Shown: positions 1-9,558, counted from the first letter of the stretch. The stretch: 64,000 nt of DNA from Gemmobacter nectariphilus DSM 15620 (GCF_000429765.1 NZ_AUCM01000006.1:248001-312000), one strand, 5' to 3'. Translations and numbers: made by a program. Notes: generated by a model from the letters alone, not told the origin.

Positions 1-1
1 C

Positions 2-232
2 ATCCAGTCGCCGGAAACCGGCGCCATCGCGGCCGAGATCCAGATGACCCAGCTTGCCCTGCCTGTGCTGGGCCTGCCGGGGCTGTCGGTCGCCATGGAC
101 AAGGTGGGCCGGGTGCCGAATGGCGTGCAGATCATAGCCAGCCGCTTTCGCGAAGATATCCTGCTGGCCGCGGGCGAGGACATTGCCAGCCGGGGCGCCC
201 CGATCATGCCAGTCACGCCGGCAATGGGCTGA
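2..232 (+). CDS. amidase, C-terminal fragment (cut by window edge)
   Basis: The reading frame is open from base 2 to the TGA at 230-232, and the N-terminal part lies outside the window. The visible 76 residues end with the block QIIASRFREDILLAAGEDI, typical of the C-terminal end of amidase-signature enzymes (GatA/AtzF-like), preceded by a LPGLSVA stretch. The catalytic Ser-cisSer-Lys region is not in view, so substrate cannot be judged. The next gene starts 72 bases downstream on the same strand and encodes an amino-acid-type oxidase, so the two may share a nitrogen-compound pathway. That link is inference. Confidence 0.75.
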   Translation: MQSPETGAIAAEIQMTQLALPVLGLPGLSVAMDKVGRVPNGVQIIASRFREDILLAAGEDIASRGAPIMPVTPAMG

Positions 233-304
233 TCCAGCCCACCTTGTGCAGCACGCCAAAGCGGCGCAGGCTGGCCGCGGGTCATTCAGGTAAGAGAGGC
301 TGAC

Positions 305-1525
305 ATGTCCGAGGTGATGGTTCTGGGCGCCGGTATGGTGGGCGTGGCCACTGCGCTTGCGCTTCAGGCCGCTGGCCGGTCCGTCCTGCTGATCGACCGG
401 GGCGAGCCGGGGCGCGAGACCAGCTATGGCAATGCCGGGATCATTCAGGCCGAGGCGGTGGAACCCTATGCCCTGCCGCGCGATCTGGGGGCCCTGCTGT
501 CCATTGCGCTGCGGCGGGACAATGCGGTCAGCTATCATCTGGATGCGTTGCCCTCGCACATGGGCGTGCTGTGGCGCTATTTCCGCGCCTCGGCGCCCGG
601 ACGTCACCGGGAAATCTCGCAGGTCTATGCGGCGCTGGTGCAACGCTCGACCGCCGATCATGCGCCGCTGATTGCCGCAGCGGTGGCCGAGGCGCTGATC
701 CGCCGCGATGGTCTGCGCACCGCCGCGCGGGCCGAGGCGCCCTTTGCCGCGCAGGTTGCCGATGCCGAACGGTTGGCGCGGGACTATGGCGTTGCGATCT
801 CGGTCATGGATGGCGAGGCGCTGGCGGCGGCTGAACCCGGGTTGCGGCTGCGCTTTGCCGGGGCGATCCACTGGCATGACGCCTGGGCCTGTTCCGACCC
901 CGGCGCGCTGGTCGGGGCCTATGCCGATCTGTTCCGCGCGCGGGGCGGCACGGTGGACACCGGCGATGCGATGACGCTGGAACAGGCGGGCGCCGGCTGG
1001 CGGCTGGGCCAGCACAGCGCGCAGGATGTTGTCGTGGCGCTTGGCCCCTGGTCGCCGGTTCTGCTGCGGCGCTTTGGCTATCACATCCCGATGCTGCGCA
1101 AGCGGGGCTATCACCGGCATTTCACCGGCGGGGCCAGCCTGAATGTGCCGATGATGGATACCTCTATCGCCACGGTTCTGGCGCCGATGCGCGCCGGGTT
1201 GCGCGTGCTGACCGGGGCCGAACTGGCGCGCCCGAATGCGGCGGCGACCCCGCGCCAGCTGGCCCGGTCCGAAGCCGGAGCACGCGAGATCCTGGACCTT
1301 GGAACCCCGCTAGAGGCCCAGCCCTGGGTCGGAAACCGGCCCTGTATGCCCGACATGCTGCCGCTGGTCGGCGCTGCGCCGCGCCATCGGGGGCTGTGGT
1401 TCCACTTTGGCCACGGGCATCAGGGCTTTACGCTTGGCCCGACCACCGCTGCCCTGCTGGCCGAGGAAATGGTGGGCGGGCGTCAGCCCATGTCGGCGCT
1501 GTCGCCATCGAGGCTGGCGGTTTAA
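305..1525 (+). CDS. FAD-dependent amino-acid oxidase/dehydrogenase (DadA/DAO family)
   Basis: A 406-residue flavoprotein. The N-terminal Rossmann motif GAGMVG (residues 8-13), followed by an acidic end of the second strand (LIDRGEPG), binds FAD. The C-terminal GHGHQG motif (369-374) and the LGPTTAALLAEE segment are the usual flavin-contacting end of DAO-fold enzymes such as D-amino acid dehydrogenase. Length matches the family (about 410-430). There is no signal peptide and no membrane segment, so it is probably cytoplasmic or peripheral. A purine-rich stretch (AAGAGAGG) precedes the ATG. Substrate (D-amino acid, sarcosine, hydroxyproline) cannot be decided. It lies after an amidase gene in the same direction. 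Confidence 0.85.
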   Translation: MSEVMVLGAGMVGVATALALQAAGRSVLLIDRGEPGRETSYGNAGIIQAEAVEPYALPRDLGALLSIALRRDNAVSYHLDALPSHMGVLWRYFRASAPGRHREISQVYAALVQRSTADHAPLIAAAVAEALIRRDGLRTAARAEAPFAAQVADAERLARDYGVAISVMDGEALAAAEPGLRLRFAGAIHWHDAWACSDPGALVGAYADLFRARGGTVDTGDAMTLEQAGAGWRLGQHSAQDVVVALGPWSPVLLRRFGYHIPMLRKRGYHRHFTGGASLNVPMMDTSIATVLAPMRAGLRVLTGAELARPNAAATPRQLARSEAGAREILDLGTPLEAQPWVGNRPCMPDMLPLVGAAPRHRGLWFHFGHGHQGFTLGPTTAALLAEEMVGGRQPMSALSPSRLAV

Positions 1526-1528
1526 GGA

Positions 1529-1975
1529 TCAGATCAGGGATTTCTTGAAGCCTAAGTGGCTGGGCTCATACCCCTGCCGGGCATAGAACGCATGGGCGCG
1601 GCTGCGGTCGCGGTTGGTGGTCAGCTGGATCAGGCTGCACCCGGCTGCGCGGGCCCGCGTCTCGGCATCGGCCATCAGCGCGGCGCCAATCCCGGTGCTG
1701 CGCAGGTTCGAGGCCACGCGCACCGATTCCACCTGCGCCCGCCGCGCGGCGCGCAGCGAAAGGCCGGTGATGAAGGTCAGCTGATAGGTGGCCACGATCA
1801 CCCCGTCCTGATCGCCAACGATCAGGTGGTTGTTGCCTTCGGCCATCATCGCATCAAAGGCGGCCAGATAGGGGGCAAGGTCCGCAACCTCGCGCCGGGC
1901 GCCTAGATCGTCGTCTGCCAACATGGCCACGACCGCCGCCACATCGCCGCGCGTGGCCAGGCGCCAGCGGATCAC
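1529..1975 (-). CDS. GNAT family N-acetyltransferase
   Basis: A 148-residue single-domain GNAT protein. The acetyl-CoA pyrophosphate-binding loop is visible as RSTGIG (residues 92-97) after the strand QVESVRVA, and a C-terminal [11 protein letters not shown] block is the usual last motif of the family. The start is taken as the GTG at 1975-1973, which overlaps the TGA of trpF (1974-1972) in a GTGA arrangement. An upstream ATG would run 150 bases back inside trpF. The coupling suggests co-translation with trpF. The acceptor substrate is unknown. Confidence 0.8.
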   Translation of the reverse strand: MIRWRLATRGDVAAVVAMLADDDLGARREVADLAPYLAAFDAMMAEGNNHLIVGDQDGVIVATYQLTFITGLSLRAARRAQVESVRVASNLRSTGIGAALMADAETRARAAGCSLIQLTTNRDRSRAHAFYARQGYEPSHLGFKKSLI

Positions 1976-2646
1976 GCCACAGCCGCCACGAATGCGGCGA
2001 TCAGGGCCGGATCCTTGATCCCCGGCGCGCTTTCCACACCGGACGAGACATCGACCTGCCGCGCGCCGGTCAGGCGCACCGCCTCGGCCACGTTGGCGGG
2101 CGTCAGGCCACCGGCCAGCATCCACGGCCGGCTCCAGCGGCGCCCGGCGATCAGGCGCCAGTCAAACGCCAGCCCGTTGCCACCCGGAAGGGCCGAGCCC
2201 TTGGGCGCCTTGGCATCGACCAGCAGCATGTCGGCCACCTGGGAATAGTTGTCCAGTGCGGGCAGGTCTTCCTCGGAGGCAACGCCAACCGCCTTCATAA
2301 CCGGCAGGCCATAGCGGGCGCGGATTTCGGACACGCGCGCAGGGGATTCCTTGCCGTGCAGTTGCAAGATGTCGATGGGCACTTCGGCCAGAATGGCATC
2401 CAGCAGCGCATCATCGGCATCGACCGTCAGCGCGACCTTGGCCAGACCCACAGGCGCCAGCAACGCCAGGTCCCGCGCCTGCGGGATCGACAGGTTCCGG
2501 GGCGAGCGGGGGAAGAACACGAAGCCACCATAGGCCGCGCCAGCCTGCGCCGCCGCCAGAACATCGGCCGCCGTGGTCAGGCCACAAATCTTGACACGAA
2601 CGCCGCCACCCGTGTCGGGGGCGCTCATCACCAATCTGACAGCCAT
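1972..2646 (-). CDS. trpF: phosphoribosylanthranilate isomerase
   Basis: Converts N-(5-phosphoribosyl)anthranilate to CdRP in tryptophan synthesis (cytoplasmic TIM barrel). The active-site Cys is in the KICGLT motif (Cys21 with this start) and the catalytic Asp in [10 protein letters not shown] (about residue 144). The GGNG...FDW loop and the C-terminal LAGGL...VDVSSGVES phosphate-binding loops are intact. Length is 224 residues from the first ATG. A second ATG at 2628 would give 218 residues and also fits homologues; neither has a strong ribosome site. It lies 3 bases after lapA. trpB usually follows in this order in relatives, but here a GNAT gene does. Confidence 0.95.
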   Translation of the reverse strand: MAVRLVMSAPDTGGGVRVKICGLTTAADVLAAAQAGAAYGGFVFFPRSPRNLSIPQARDLALLAPVGLAKVALTVDADDALLDAILAEVPIDILQLHGKESPARVSEIRARYGLPVMKAVGVASEEDLPALDNYSQVADMLLVDAKAPKGSALPGGNGLAFDWRLIAGRRWSRPWMLAGGLTPANVAEAVRLTGARQVDVSSGVESAPGIKDPALIAAFVAAVA

Positions 2647-2649
2647 GGA

Positions 2650-3009
2650 TCAGCCAGCCTTGCGCGGAGGCGCATCCAGCAGCGCCAGAACATCGTCTTT
2701 CGGCGCGGGCGGGGTGGCCTGGGCGACCTCGCGCTTCAACTGCTGCACCTCGCGCGCCTTGGCGGCGGCAGCGGCCCGATGTTTGTGTTCGCGCAGCCAT
2801 TCCCAAACGAAGCCGATCAGCACGCCGACGACAACACCGCCGAAGCCGACCAGAAACAGCGGCAGGCGGATCGTCCAGTCAATGCCGACCAGCTGCGCCA
2901 GATCTGGCGGCAGCATGTGCAGCGCAACCACTTCGCGGTTCGCCAGCGCCACTGCGACCAGCCCGACGGCGATCAGCAGCAGCACCAGATAGCGCAGGTA
3001 TTTCATCAT
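2650..3009 (-). CDS. lapA: LapA domain (DUF1049) membrane protein
   Basis: A 119-residue inner-membrane protein with two hydrophobic segments (about residues 4-23 and 49-69), separated by a short loop with the LHMLPPDL stretch. A cytoplasmic coiled, basic tail follows ([28 protein letters not shown]). This is the LapA/YciS domain layout. In enterobacteria LapA acts with LapB to control LpxC and LPS synthesis; a LapB partner is not in this window, so the role here is inferred. Start overlaps the ihfB stop by ATGA (3009-3006). Confidence 0.85.
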   Translation of the reverse strand: MMKYLRYLVLLLIAVGLVAVALANREVVALHMLPPDLAQLVGIDWTIRLPLFLVGFGGVVVGVLIGFVWEWLREHKHRAAAAAKAREVQQLKREVAQATPPAPKDDVLALLDAPPRKAG

Positions 3010-3311
3010 TCGTCGTCGTCCGGTCCGGTATCGTATCCGTTCAGGCGATCACGCAGCAGCTTGCCGGTCTTGAAGAAGGGCACGCGCTTTTCCTCGACCT
3101 CGACAGCCTCGCCGGTGCGGGGATTGCGGCCAACCCGGGCGTCCCGTTCCTTGACGGAAAACGCACCGAACCCGCGCAGCTCGACCCGGTCGCCACGCGA
3201 AAGGGCAGAGATGATCTCTTCGAATACGGTGTTCACGATCCGCTCGACATGACGCTGGGTCAGGTGCGGGTTTTCGTCCGCGATCTTCTGGATCAGCTCG
3301 GATCGTATCAT
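3006..3311 (-). CDS. ihfB: integration host factor subunit beta
   Basis: A 101-residue HU/IHF-fold DNA-bending protein that pairs with IHF-alpha. The N-terminal [18 protein letters not shown] helix and the signature GFGAF (47-51) are visible, as is the DNA-intercalating arm GRNPRTG (61-67, with the key Pro64). The MIRSELI start is chosen over upstream codons because a GGGGGA ribosome site sits 5 bases before it and because of family length. It lies directly downstream of rpsA on the same strand, the usual order in proteobacteria, with a terminator-like hairpin between them at 3444-3467. Confidence 0.97.
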   Translation of the reverse strand: MIRSELIQKIADENPHLTQRHVERIVNTVFEEIISALSRGDRVELRGFGAFSVKERDARVGRNPRTGEAVEVEEKRVPFFKTGKLLRDRLNGYDTGPDDDE

Positions 3312-3443
3312 CAAGTCCCCCCGGTTCTGGAGTGGCCCTGTTACCGGACCTGCCGCGACTATAGGCAGAAATTGGCGCCTGACAAATACTAATGCCATGC
3401 CGAGGCACCCGGTAAGCGGCGCTTGGCGCACAGAAAATGTGAA

Positions 3444-3467
3444 ACGGCCCCGCCAGGGCGGGGCCGT
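3444..3467 (-). terminator. hairpin after rpsA
   Basis: A perfect 10-bp inverted repeat, ACGGCCCCGC / GCGGGGCCGT, with a 4-base loop lies 24 bases after the rpsA stop. On the minus strand it is followed by TTTCACATTTTC, a weak T-rich tail. It could end or attenuate rpsA transcription before ihfB. Confidence 0.55.
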
Positions 3468-3490
3468 CGCAAGGGCCACTGGCCCCGATC

Positions 3491-5173
3491 TTAGTTGCGG
3501 TCGCCGCGCAGGGCCGCGCCGAGGATATCGCCCAGCGATGCGCCCGAATCAGACGAGCCGTACTGTTCCACGGCTTCTTTCTCTTCGGCGATCTCGCGCG
3601 CCTTGATCGACAGGCCCAGACGGCGGGTCTTGGGGTCGATGTTGGTCACGCGCACGTCGACCTTGTCGCCAACCTGGAAGCGCTCGGGGCGCTGGTCGGC
3701 ACGGTCGCGGGCCAGATCCGAACGGCGGATGAACGACTTGGCGCCGTTGTATTCCACCTCGATGCCGCCATCTTCGATGGCCGAGACGGACACGGTGATG
3801 ACCGAGCCACGCTTCACGCCATCAACAGCGTCGGTGAAGGTGTCGTCGCCCAGAGCCTTGATCGAAAGCGAGATACGCTCGCGCTCGACATCGACTTCCG
3901 AGACGGCGGCCTTGACCACGTCGCCCTTGCGGTAGTTCTGGATCGCATCTTCGCCGCGCTGATCCCACGACAGATCCGACAGGTGGACCATGCCGTCGAT
4001 ATCGCCTTCGAGGCCGACGAACAGACCGAATTCGGTGATGTTCTTGACTTCGCCTTCGATGACGGTGCCGGGCGGGTTGTTTTCAGCGAAGACTTCCCAC
4101 GGGTTGCGCATGACCTGCTTGAGGCCCAGCGACACGCGGCGCTTGGCGCTGTCGATTTCCAGAACCATGACGTCCACCTCTTGCGAGGTCGAGACGATCT
4201 TGCCGGGGTGCACGTTCTTCTTGGTCCAGGACATTTCGGACACGTGGACCAGACCTTCGACACCGGCTTCCAGCTCGACGAACGCGCCGTAGTCGGTGAT
4301 GTTGGTCACGCGGCCCTTGTGGACCGAACCCAGCGGATAGGTGCGTTCCACCACATCCCACGGATCGGTCTGGAGCTGCTTCATGCCCAGGCTGATGCGG
4401 TGGGTTTCCTTGTTGATCTTGACGACCTGAACCTTGACGGTTTCGCCGATCGACAGGATTTCCGAGGGGTGGTTGACGCGGCGCCAGGCCATGTCGGTGA
4501 CGTGCAGCAGGCCATCGACGCCGCCCAGGTCAACGAACGCACCGTATTCGGTGATGTTCTTGACCACGCCATCGACGATCTGGCCTTCGGCCAGCTTGCC
4601 GATGATCTCGGCGCGCTGTTCGGCACGCGACTCTTCGAGGATCGCGCGGCGCGAGACAACGATGTTGCCACGGCGACGGTCCATCTTCAGGATCTGGAAC
4701 GGCTGCTTCAGACCCATCAGCGGGCCGGCGTCGCGCACGGGGCGCACGTCAACCTGCGAGCCGGGAAGGAACGCAACAGCGCCGCCCAGATCGACGGTGA
4801 AGCCGCCCTTGACGCGGCCGAAGATGGCGCCTTCGACGCGCTCTTCTTTCGCATAGGCTTTTTCCAGACGATCCCAGGCCGCTTCACGCTTGGCTTTCTC
4901 GCGCGAGATGACGGCTTCGCCGCGGGCATTTTCCACGCGGTCGAGATAGACCTCGACTTCGTCGCCGACAGCAACGTCGGGCGCTTCGCCGGGGTTCGCG
5001 AATTCTTTCAGGTCGATGCGGCCTTCCATCTTGTAGCCGACATCGATGATGGCCTGGCCCGCCTCGATGGCGATGACCTTGCCTTTGACAACCGTGCCCT
5101 CGTCGGGGGTGTCAAGTTCGAAGCTTTCGTTCAGGAGGGCTTCGAATTCCTCCATGGTCGCTTTAGCGCACAT
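3491..5173 (-). CDS. rpsA: 30S ribosomal protein S1
   Basis: A 560-residue ribosomal protein that brings mRNA to the 30S subunit. Six S1 (OB-fold) repeats are visible. Repeats 3-6 carry the recurring G.V..IT.(Y/F)GAFV.L.G..GLVH.S..SW pattern, ending at about residue 530. Repeats 1-2, which contact the ribosome, start at [19 protein letters not shown]. The start [14 protein letters not shown] is chosen for its AAAAGGAA ribosome site and family length; codons further upstream would add an unsupported extension. A long leader lies upstream (see predicted promoter 5299-5326), as is usual for autoregulated rpsA. Confidence 0.97.
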   Translation of the reverse strand: MCAKATMEEFEALLNESFELDTPDEGTVVKGKVIAIEAGQAIIDVGYKMEGRIDLKEFANPGEAPDVAVGDEVEVYLDRVENARGEAVISREKAKREAAWDRLEKAYAKEERVEGAIFGRVKGGFTVDLGGAVAFLPGSQVDVRPVRDAGPLMGLKQPFQILKMDRRRGNIVVSRRAILEESRAEQRAEIIGKLAEGQIVDGVVKNITEYGAFVDLGGVDGLLHVTDMAWRRVNHPSEILSIGETVKVQVVKINKETHRISLGMKQLQTDPWDVVERTYPLGSVHKGRVTNITDYGAFVELEAGVEGLVHVSEMSWTKKNVHPGKIVSTSQEVDVMVLEIDSAKRRVSLGLKQVMRNPWEVFAENNPPGTVIEGEVKNITEFGLFVGLEGDIDGMVHLSDLSWDQRGEDAIQNYRKGDVVKAAVSEVDVERERISLSIKALGDDTFTDAVDGVKRGSVITVSVSAIEDGGIEVEYNGAKSFIRRSDLARDRADQRPERFQVGDKVDVRVTNIDPKTRRLGLSIKAREIAEEKEAVEQYGSSDSGASLGDILGAALRGDRN

Positions 5174-5298
5174 GCAGATCAGTTTCCTTTTGGTCTGTTT
5201 CACAGGCCATGCGGTTGGCTCCGCCGGTCTTTGGCCCCGTCAACGCGGTCTGCCCCGGATCATCCGGGCACAGGAGTCGTCGCAGCGGGATGGCGGGC

Positions 5299-5326
5299 AT
5301 TTAACGCGCCCACGCCTGTCTGACAA
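5299..5326 (-). promoter_or_regulatory. predicted sigma-70-type promoter of rpsA
   Basis: On the minus strand TTGTCA (5326-5321) and TTAAAT (5304-5299) are separated by 16 bases. Transcription would begin near 5292 and leave a leader of roughly 120 bases before the rpsA ATG. Found by reading only. Confidence 0.45.
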
Positions 5327-5442
5327 GGAAAACAAGCCGGATTTCCCGTGATGCGGTCGATTCAGGTAGGGGATCGCGCCATTGAGGCCCCGCAGGCTTC
5401 CTGATAACACGTCGCCAAGCCGGTTTACAGCAGGAGAGGACT

Positions 5443-5913
5443 ATGGCCGAAGACGCAGAAGCCGCGCCGCAGGTGCGGATGACCATTGTCGCGCAATACA
5501 TCCGCGACCTGAGCTTTGAAAACGCGCTGGCGCAAAAGGGCCTGTCCACGGGCGACGTTCAGCCGGACATCCAGGTCCAGGTGGCGCTGGACGCCAGCAA
5601 GCGGGCGCAGGATCACCAGTACGAAGTGGTGCAGAAGTACAAGATCACCGCCAAGAACAAGGTGAATGGCGATACGCTGTTCCTGCTGGAAGTGGATTAT
5701 GGCGGGGTCTTCCATGTCGAAGGCGTGCCGGAAGACCAGCTGCACCCGTTCCTGCTGATCGAATGCCCGCGGATGCTGTTCCCCTTTGTGCGGCGGATCG
5801 TGTCTGACATGACCCGCGATGGCGGCTTCCCGCCGCTCAACCTGGATCCGGTGGATTTCCTGGGCCTGTATCGTCAGGAACTGGCGCGCCGGGCGCAAGT
5901 CGGCAACGCCTGA
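5443..5913 (+). CDS. secB: protein-export chaperone SecB
   Basis: A 156-residue tetrameric chaperone that keeps preproteins unfolded and hands them to SecA. Family blocks visible: QYIRDLSFENA near the N terminus, the core LLEVDYGGVFHVEGVPEDQLHPFLL region with the SecA-contacting acidic surface, and the FPFVRRIVSDMTRDGGFPPLNLDPVDF block. The ATG follows a strong AGGAGAGG ribosome site. It converges with dnaQ, and repeat copy A lies between them. Confidence 0.97.
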   Translation: MAEDAEAAPQVRMTIVAQYIRDLSFENALAQKGLSTGDVQPDIQVQVALDASKRAQDHQYEVVQKYKITAKNKVNGDTLFLLEVDYGGVFHVEGVPEDQLHPFLLIECPRMLFPFVRRIVSDMTRDGGFPPLNLDPVDFLGLYRQELARRAQVGNA

Positions 5914-5930
5914 GCCTGTGACATCTGCGG

Positions 5931-5985
5931 ACCGGGGGTTTTGCACCCCCGGACCCCCGCAGGGTATTTGAAAAAAGGCAAAGGC
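5931..5985 (+). repeat. dispersed intergenic repeat, copy A
   Basis: Lies between the convergent secB and dnaQ stops. A hairpin CCGGGGG / CCCCCGG (5932-5952) is followed by ACCCCCGCA, the core GGGTATTT (5962-5969) and the tail GAAAAAAGGCAAAG. Bases 5962-5983 are identical to bases in copy F on the opposite strand. It probably also serves as a transcription end for secB. Confidence 0.75.
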
Positions 5986-5988
5986 CGG

Positions 5989-6684
5989 TCAGGAATAGCG
6001 TTTCCAGATCGCCTGATCGCCCATCGCGTCGACAAACGCGGTATGCGCTGTCAGCTCTGACTCGGTCAGCCGGGCGGGCAGGGGTTGCGGGCGGGGACGG
6101 GGGCGCCAGTCAGGATCCGAGGCCACGGGGCCCTTTGAGCCCGAGGCAACCGGTGCGAGCACCAGATCGGGTTGCCGGCCACCGATCAGTTCCAGATAGA
6201 CTTCGGCCAGGATTTCGCTGTCGAGCAATGCGCCGTGCTTTTCGCGCGCCGAATTGTCGACCCCGAAGCGGCGGCACAGCGCATCGAGCGAGGCGGGCGA
6301 GCCGGGAAACTTGCGGCGGGCCATCGCGAGCGTGTCAACCACGCGCCCCCAGTCCAGATGGGTCAGCCCGATGCGGCCAAGTTCGAAGTTCAGGAACTTG
6401 ATGTCGAAGGCGGCATTGTGGATCACCAGCCGGGCATCGCCGACAAAGTCGATGAACGACTGGCCGACGGCGCGAAACACCGGATGGCCGCGCAGGAATT
6501 CCTCGGACAGGCCATGCACGGCGAAGGCCTCGGCCGGCATGTCGCGTTCGGGGTTGATATACTGGTGATACGTTCGGCCGGTCGGCATGTGGTTGAACAG
6601 CTCGACCGCGCCGATTTCCACGATGCGGTGCCCCTCGGAGGGCTCGAACCCGGTGGTTTCGGTATCGAGGACGATTTCACGCAT
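5989..6684 (-). CDS. dnaQ: DNA polymerase III epsilon subunit (3'-5' proofreading exonuclease)
   Basis: A 231-residue DEDDh exonuclease. Exo I is DTETTG (7-12), Exo II HNAAFDIKFL with Asp94, Exo III H150xxxxD155 in HGALLDSEI: all catalytic residues are present. The C-terminal tail (about 172-231), which binds the alpha subunit, is Pro/Arg-rich. It overlaps the 3' end of coaE by 8 bases and ends the maf-aroE-coaE-dnaQ operon, a conserved origin-side cluster in alphaproteobacteria. Confidence 0.96.
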   Translation of the reverse strand: MREIVLDTETTGFEPSEGHRIVEIGAVELFNHMPTGRTYHQYINPERDMPAEAFAVHGLSEEFLRGHPVFRAVGQSFIDFVGDARLVIHNAAFDIKFLNFELGRIGLTHLDWGRVVDTLAMARRKFPGSPASLDALCRRFGVDNSAREKHGALLDSEILAEVYLELIGGRQPDLVLAPVASGSKGPVASDPDWRPRPRPQPLPARLTESELTAHTAFVDAMGDQAIWKRYS

Positions 6685-7273
6685 TGCGCAGCTTTTCTCG
6701 GATCTCGGACAGGATGGCGCGCACCTTGGTACGGGCGCCCTCGAGCGTCGAGGTGTCGATCACCCAGGTGGCGCGGGCGCGCTTGTCGGTGTCAGGCATC
6801 TGGTTGGCAAGGATGCGGTCCAGATCGGCCGGGGTCATGGTGCCACGATCCAGAACGCGGGCGCGCTGGACATCGGCAGGAACAGAGACGACGGCAACGC
6901 CATCACACATCCTGTCGGACCCGCCCTCGAACAAAAGGGGGATGTCGAGCAGGACGATATCGGCGGTGCTCTGGGCCAGAAATTCGGCGCGGTCCTGGCC
7001 AACCAGCGGGTGAACGATGGATTCAATGCGCTTGAGCGCGGTCGGATCGGCGGCGATCCGGGCCTTGAGCGCGCCGCGGTCGATCGCGCCCGACACCAGA
7101 GACTCGGGAAAAGCCTGGGACAGGGGGGCGACAGCGGCACCACCCGCCGAATAGAGCCGGTGAACGGTGGAATCGGCATCCCAGACCGGGATGCCTTCGT
7201 CCGCGAACATGCGGGCGGTCGTTGACTTGCCCATGCCGATGCCGCCGGTGAGGCCAAGAACGTAGCGGGTCAT
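6677..7273 (-). CDS. coaE: dephospho-CoA kinase
   Basis: Last step of coenzyme A synthesis: phosphorylates the ribose 3'-OH of dephospho-CoA. A 198-residue P-loop kinase with Walker A GGIGMGKS (10-17), the WDAD substrate motif after GIPV, and the lid segment with RARVLDRGTMT. Start overlaps the aroE stop (ATGA, 7273-7270). Confidence 0.96.
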   Translation of the reverse strand: MTRYVLGLTGGIGMGKSTTARMFADEGIPVWDADSTVHRLYSAGGAAVAPLSQAFPESLVSGAIDRGALKARIAADPTALKRIESIVHPLVGQDRAEFLAQSTADIVLLDIPLLFEGGSDRMCDGVAVVSVPADVQRARVLDRGTMTPADLDRILANQMPDTDKRARATWVIDTSTLEGARTKVRAILSEIREKLRNA

Positions 7274-8115
7274 GCGGCAAGCACTGCAGCGCGGGTTTCG
7301 GCATCGACCACGGGACGGACGCCGAACCAGCGTTCAAAGCCCGGGACGGCCTGATGCAGCAGCATTCCCAAGCCATCGACGGTGGTGCAGCCGGCCTCTT
7401 TGGCGGCGCGCAGGAACGGGGTTTCCAACGGGGTGTAGACAATATCCGTGACAACCGCGCGCGGATCGAGCGCATCGAGCGGAATGCGAAATTCGGACTT
7501 GCCGACCATGCCAAGAGAGGTCGTGTTGACGACCGTCATGGCGCCTTCGACCATACTGGCGCCTTGCGTCCAGTCGACGACCTGCACACGGGCGCCAAAA
7601 TCGGCGCGCAGGCTTTCGGCCCGGGGGCGGGTGCGGTTGGCGATGCGCACCTCGGGCACGCCCGCATCGAGCAAGGCCCAGACCACGCCACGCGCGGCGC
7701 CGCCAGCCCCGAAGACAGCCGCCGGACCCGAGGACGGCACCCAATGCGGCGCCTCTTGCCGAAGGTTGTTCAGGAAACCGAGGCCATCGGTGTTGTCGGC
7801 GTGCAGCTTGCCATCCTTGCGGAAGATCAGCGTGTTCGCCGCACCAATCACCGCAGCGCGGTCGGTCACGATATCGGCAAGGCCAATGATCGCCTCTTTG
7901 TGCGGGATGGTGACGTTGCAACCGACGAAGCCAAGCCGGGGAAGCATCCGCAGCGCCTCGGCCAGATCGGCCTGGGACACCTCCATCGGGATATAGTGGC
8001 CTGCGATGCCATAGCGCCGCAGCCAGAAGCCATGCAGGGCAGGGGACCGCGAATGGGCAATCGGCGAGCCGATGACACCGGCGAGGGGAATGCGGGTCGG
8101 TGCAGGAGTGGTCAT
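7270..8115 (-). CDS. aroE: shikimate dehydrogenase (NADP+)
   Basis: Reduces 3-dehydroshikimate to shikimate. 281 residues. Visible: shikimate-binding SRSP (22-25) in the SPIAHSRSP block; catalytic Lys73 in NVTIPHKEA and Asp110 in NTDGLGF; the glycine-rich NADP loop GAGGAAR (136-142); and the NRTR motif (160-163) that favours NADP. It overlaps maf by ATGA at 8115-8112. Confidence 0.96.
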   Translation of the reverse strand: MTTPAPTRIPLAGVIGSPIAHSRSPALHGFWLRRYGIAGHYIPMEVSQADLAEALRMLPRLGFVGCNVTIPHKEAIIGLADIVTDRAAVIGAANTLIFRKDGKLHADNTDGLGFLNNLRQEAPHWVPSSGPAAVFGAGGAARGVVWALLDAGVPEVRIANRTRPRAESLRADFGARVQVVDWTQGASMVEGAMTVVNTTSLGMVGKSEFRIPLDALDPRAVVTDIVYTPLETPFLRAAKEAGCTTVDGLGMLLHQAVPGFERWFGVRPVVDAETRAAVLAA

Positions 8116-8708
8116 GCCGGGATCAGACCCCGTTGACCCAGATAGCCGAGCAACGCGACCAAGGGCAGACCCAGGACGGTGAAATAGTCACCCTCGACCC
8201 GAGAGAACAGGCGAACACCTTCGGATTCAAGCTTGTAGCCGCCGACGCTGTCCAGGACGGATGCACCGTTCCTGCTGATGTAGTCATCAAGATAGGCGTC
8301 TGAAAACTCACGCATCGTCAATCGCACCTCCCCGACATGCCGCCACACTGGCCCCCCATCCTGATATACCACGACGGCTGACAAAAGCTTGTGGGTGCGG
8401 CCACGAAGAGCCACCAACTGTGCCCGCGCTGCATCAGGGGTTTCCGGCTTGGAAAAGACCTGACCACCACAGTCCAGAACCTGATCGCAGCCGATCACGA
8501 CAGCAGAGGGAAAGCGGCTGGCAAGTTTGGCGGCCTTCATCTCGGCCAGGGTATCGGCCTGATCGCGCGGATTTGCGCCTTCTGCGTCTAGGGCGGCGCG
8601 GATCGCCTCTTCGTCGATGCGGGCAGGGTGGCATTCCACCTGCACGCCTGCATTGCGCAGCATGTCGGCGCGGATCTGCGAGGCAGAGGCAAGGACGATC
8701 TGGGGCAT
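8112..8708 (-). CDS. maf: Maf-family nucleoside triphosphate pyrophosphatase
   Basis: A 198-residue Maf protein that hydrolyses non-canonical or modified NTPs to NMPs. The ASAS...R substrate loop is at residues 7-13 and the catalytic Asp75 lies in VIGCDQVL. The start [10 protein letters not shown] is chosen because the domain begins immediately, and upstream codons would run into the putative origin and its DnaA boxes. First gene of a leftward operon with aroE, coaE and dnaQ. Confidence 0.93.
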   Translation of the reverse strand: MPQIVLASASQIRADMLRNAGVQVECHPARIDEEAIRAALDAEGANPRDQADTLAEMKAAKLASRFPSAVVIGCDQVLDCGGQVFSKPETPDAARAQLVALRGRTHKLLSAVVVYQDGGPVWRHVGEVRLTMREFSDAYLDDYISRNGASVLDSVGGYKLESEGVRLFSRVEGDYFTVLGLPLVALLGYLGQRGLIPA

Positions 8709-9100
8709 GGACGACTCTGTGGATAATCGCGTTTCGTTCTGGTGGTGGATTTTCGGAAATCCCGCCGATCGGCGAAGGTTGGGGCTGAAACCGGACATTC
8801 TGTCAAGGCTGAGGTGCGTTCTTCCACATGAGCGTGATTTTTCCACCCGCATGGGGATAAGACAGCACAGACGGAGCACCCCCGATTTTATCCACAACCC
8901 CATGACGCGCTGAATATCGTGCAACGCATTGAAATATTTAGATTCAGCAGCGAAGATTCAAAGCGCCCAAAATCATGAGCAAGTTATCCACAGGCAGTCT
9001 GGCTGGGGACGAAGACATGGATTTTCCGAGATTTCCGGTTTTCCACCGCCCCTACTATCTTCTACATCCTTATACTCTAAGATCTTTATAAGAGGATAAG
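8709..9100. other. probable chromosomal replication origin (oriC)
   Basis: A 392-base gap between divergent maf and hemJ. Three perfect DnaA boxes TTATCCACA are present: 8718-8726 (minus strand), 8888-8896 and 8984-8992 (plus). Near-matches are TTATCCCCA (8852-8860, minus), TCTTCCACA (8820-8828), and TTTTCCACC at 8839-8847 and 9039-9047. The right end, about 9050-9100, is AT-rich for this genome and could be the unwinding element. Three GANTC sites (8713, 8941, 8955), the CcrM methylation target in alphaproteobacteria, also lie here; the first abuts a DnaA box. Flanking gene order and nearby parAB/parS fit an alphaproteobacterial origin. Not tested by skew or homology. Confidence 0.8.
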
Positions 9101-9553
9101 ATGGAAGACCTGCTCGCTGCCGCTTACCCATGGGTCAAGGCCATGCATGTCGTCTCGGTCATCTCGTGGATGGCAGGGCTGTTCTATCTGCCACGGCTGT
9201 TCGTCTATCATGCCGAACAGGTCCAAGCGGGTCTGACCACTGCGGACGAACTGTTCTGCACCATGGAACGTCGCCTTTTGCGGGCCATCATGAACCCGGC
9301 GATGATTTCGACCTGGTTGTTCGGGCTTTTGCTGGTTGCAACGCCGGGGATCGTCGATTGGGGGATGGTCTGGCCCTGGGCAAAGGCGGTTTCAGTCCTG
9401 GCCATGACGTGGTTTCACATGTGGCTTTCGGCACGGCGCAAGGACTTTGAAGCAGGGCGGAACATTCGCACGGGTCGCACCTATCGGATGATGAACGAGG
9501 TTCCGACGCTTTTGATGCTGGTGATCGTCTTTGCCGTGATCGTGAAGTTCTGA
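9101..9553 (+). CDS. hemJ: protoporphyrinogen IX oxidase, HemJ type
   Basis: A 150-residue inner-membrane protein of the HemJ (UPF0093) family, which oxidises protoporphyrinogen IX in organisms lacking HemG/HemY. The hallmark first segment contains conserved His16 and the AGLFYLPRLFVYH block with His37. About four hydrophobic helices follow, with a basic loop (LSARRKDF) and a C-terminal EVPTLLMLVIVFAVI helix. AGAGGATAAG precedes the ATG. It is the first gene right of the probable origin. Confidence 0.92.
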   Translation: MEDLLAAAYPWVKAMHVVSVISWMAGLFYLPRLFVYHAEQVQAGLTTADELFCTMERRLLRAIMNPAMISTWLFGLLLVATPGIVDWGMVWPWAKAVSVLAMTWFHMWLSARRKDFEAGRNIRTGRTYRMMNEVPTLLMLVIVFAVIVKF

Positions 9554-9558
9554 AAACG

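Noticed and set aside
3983-5323. A 446-codon open frame opposite rpsA
   Set aside because: It is the antisense of a conserved S1 gene with repetitive domains. It has no ribosome site and no recognisable motifs.
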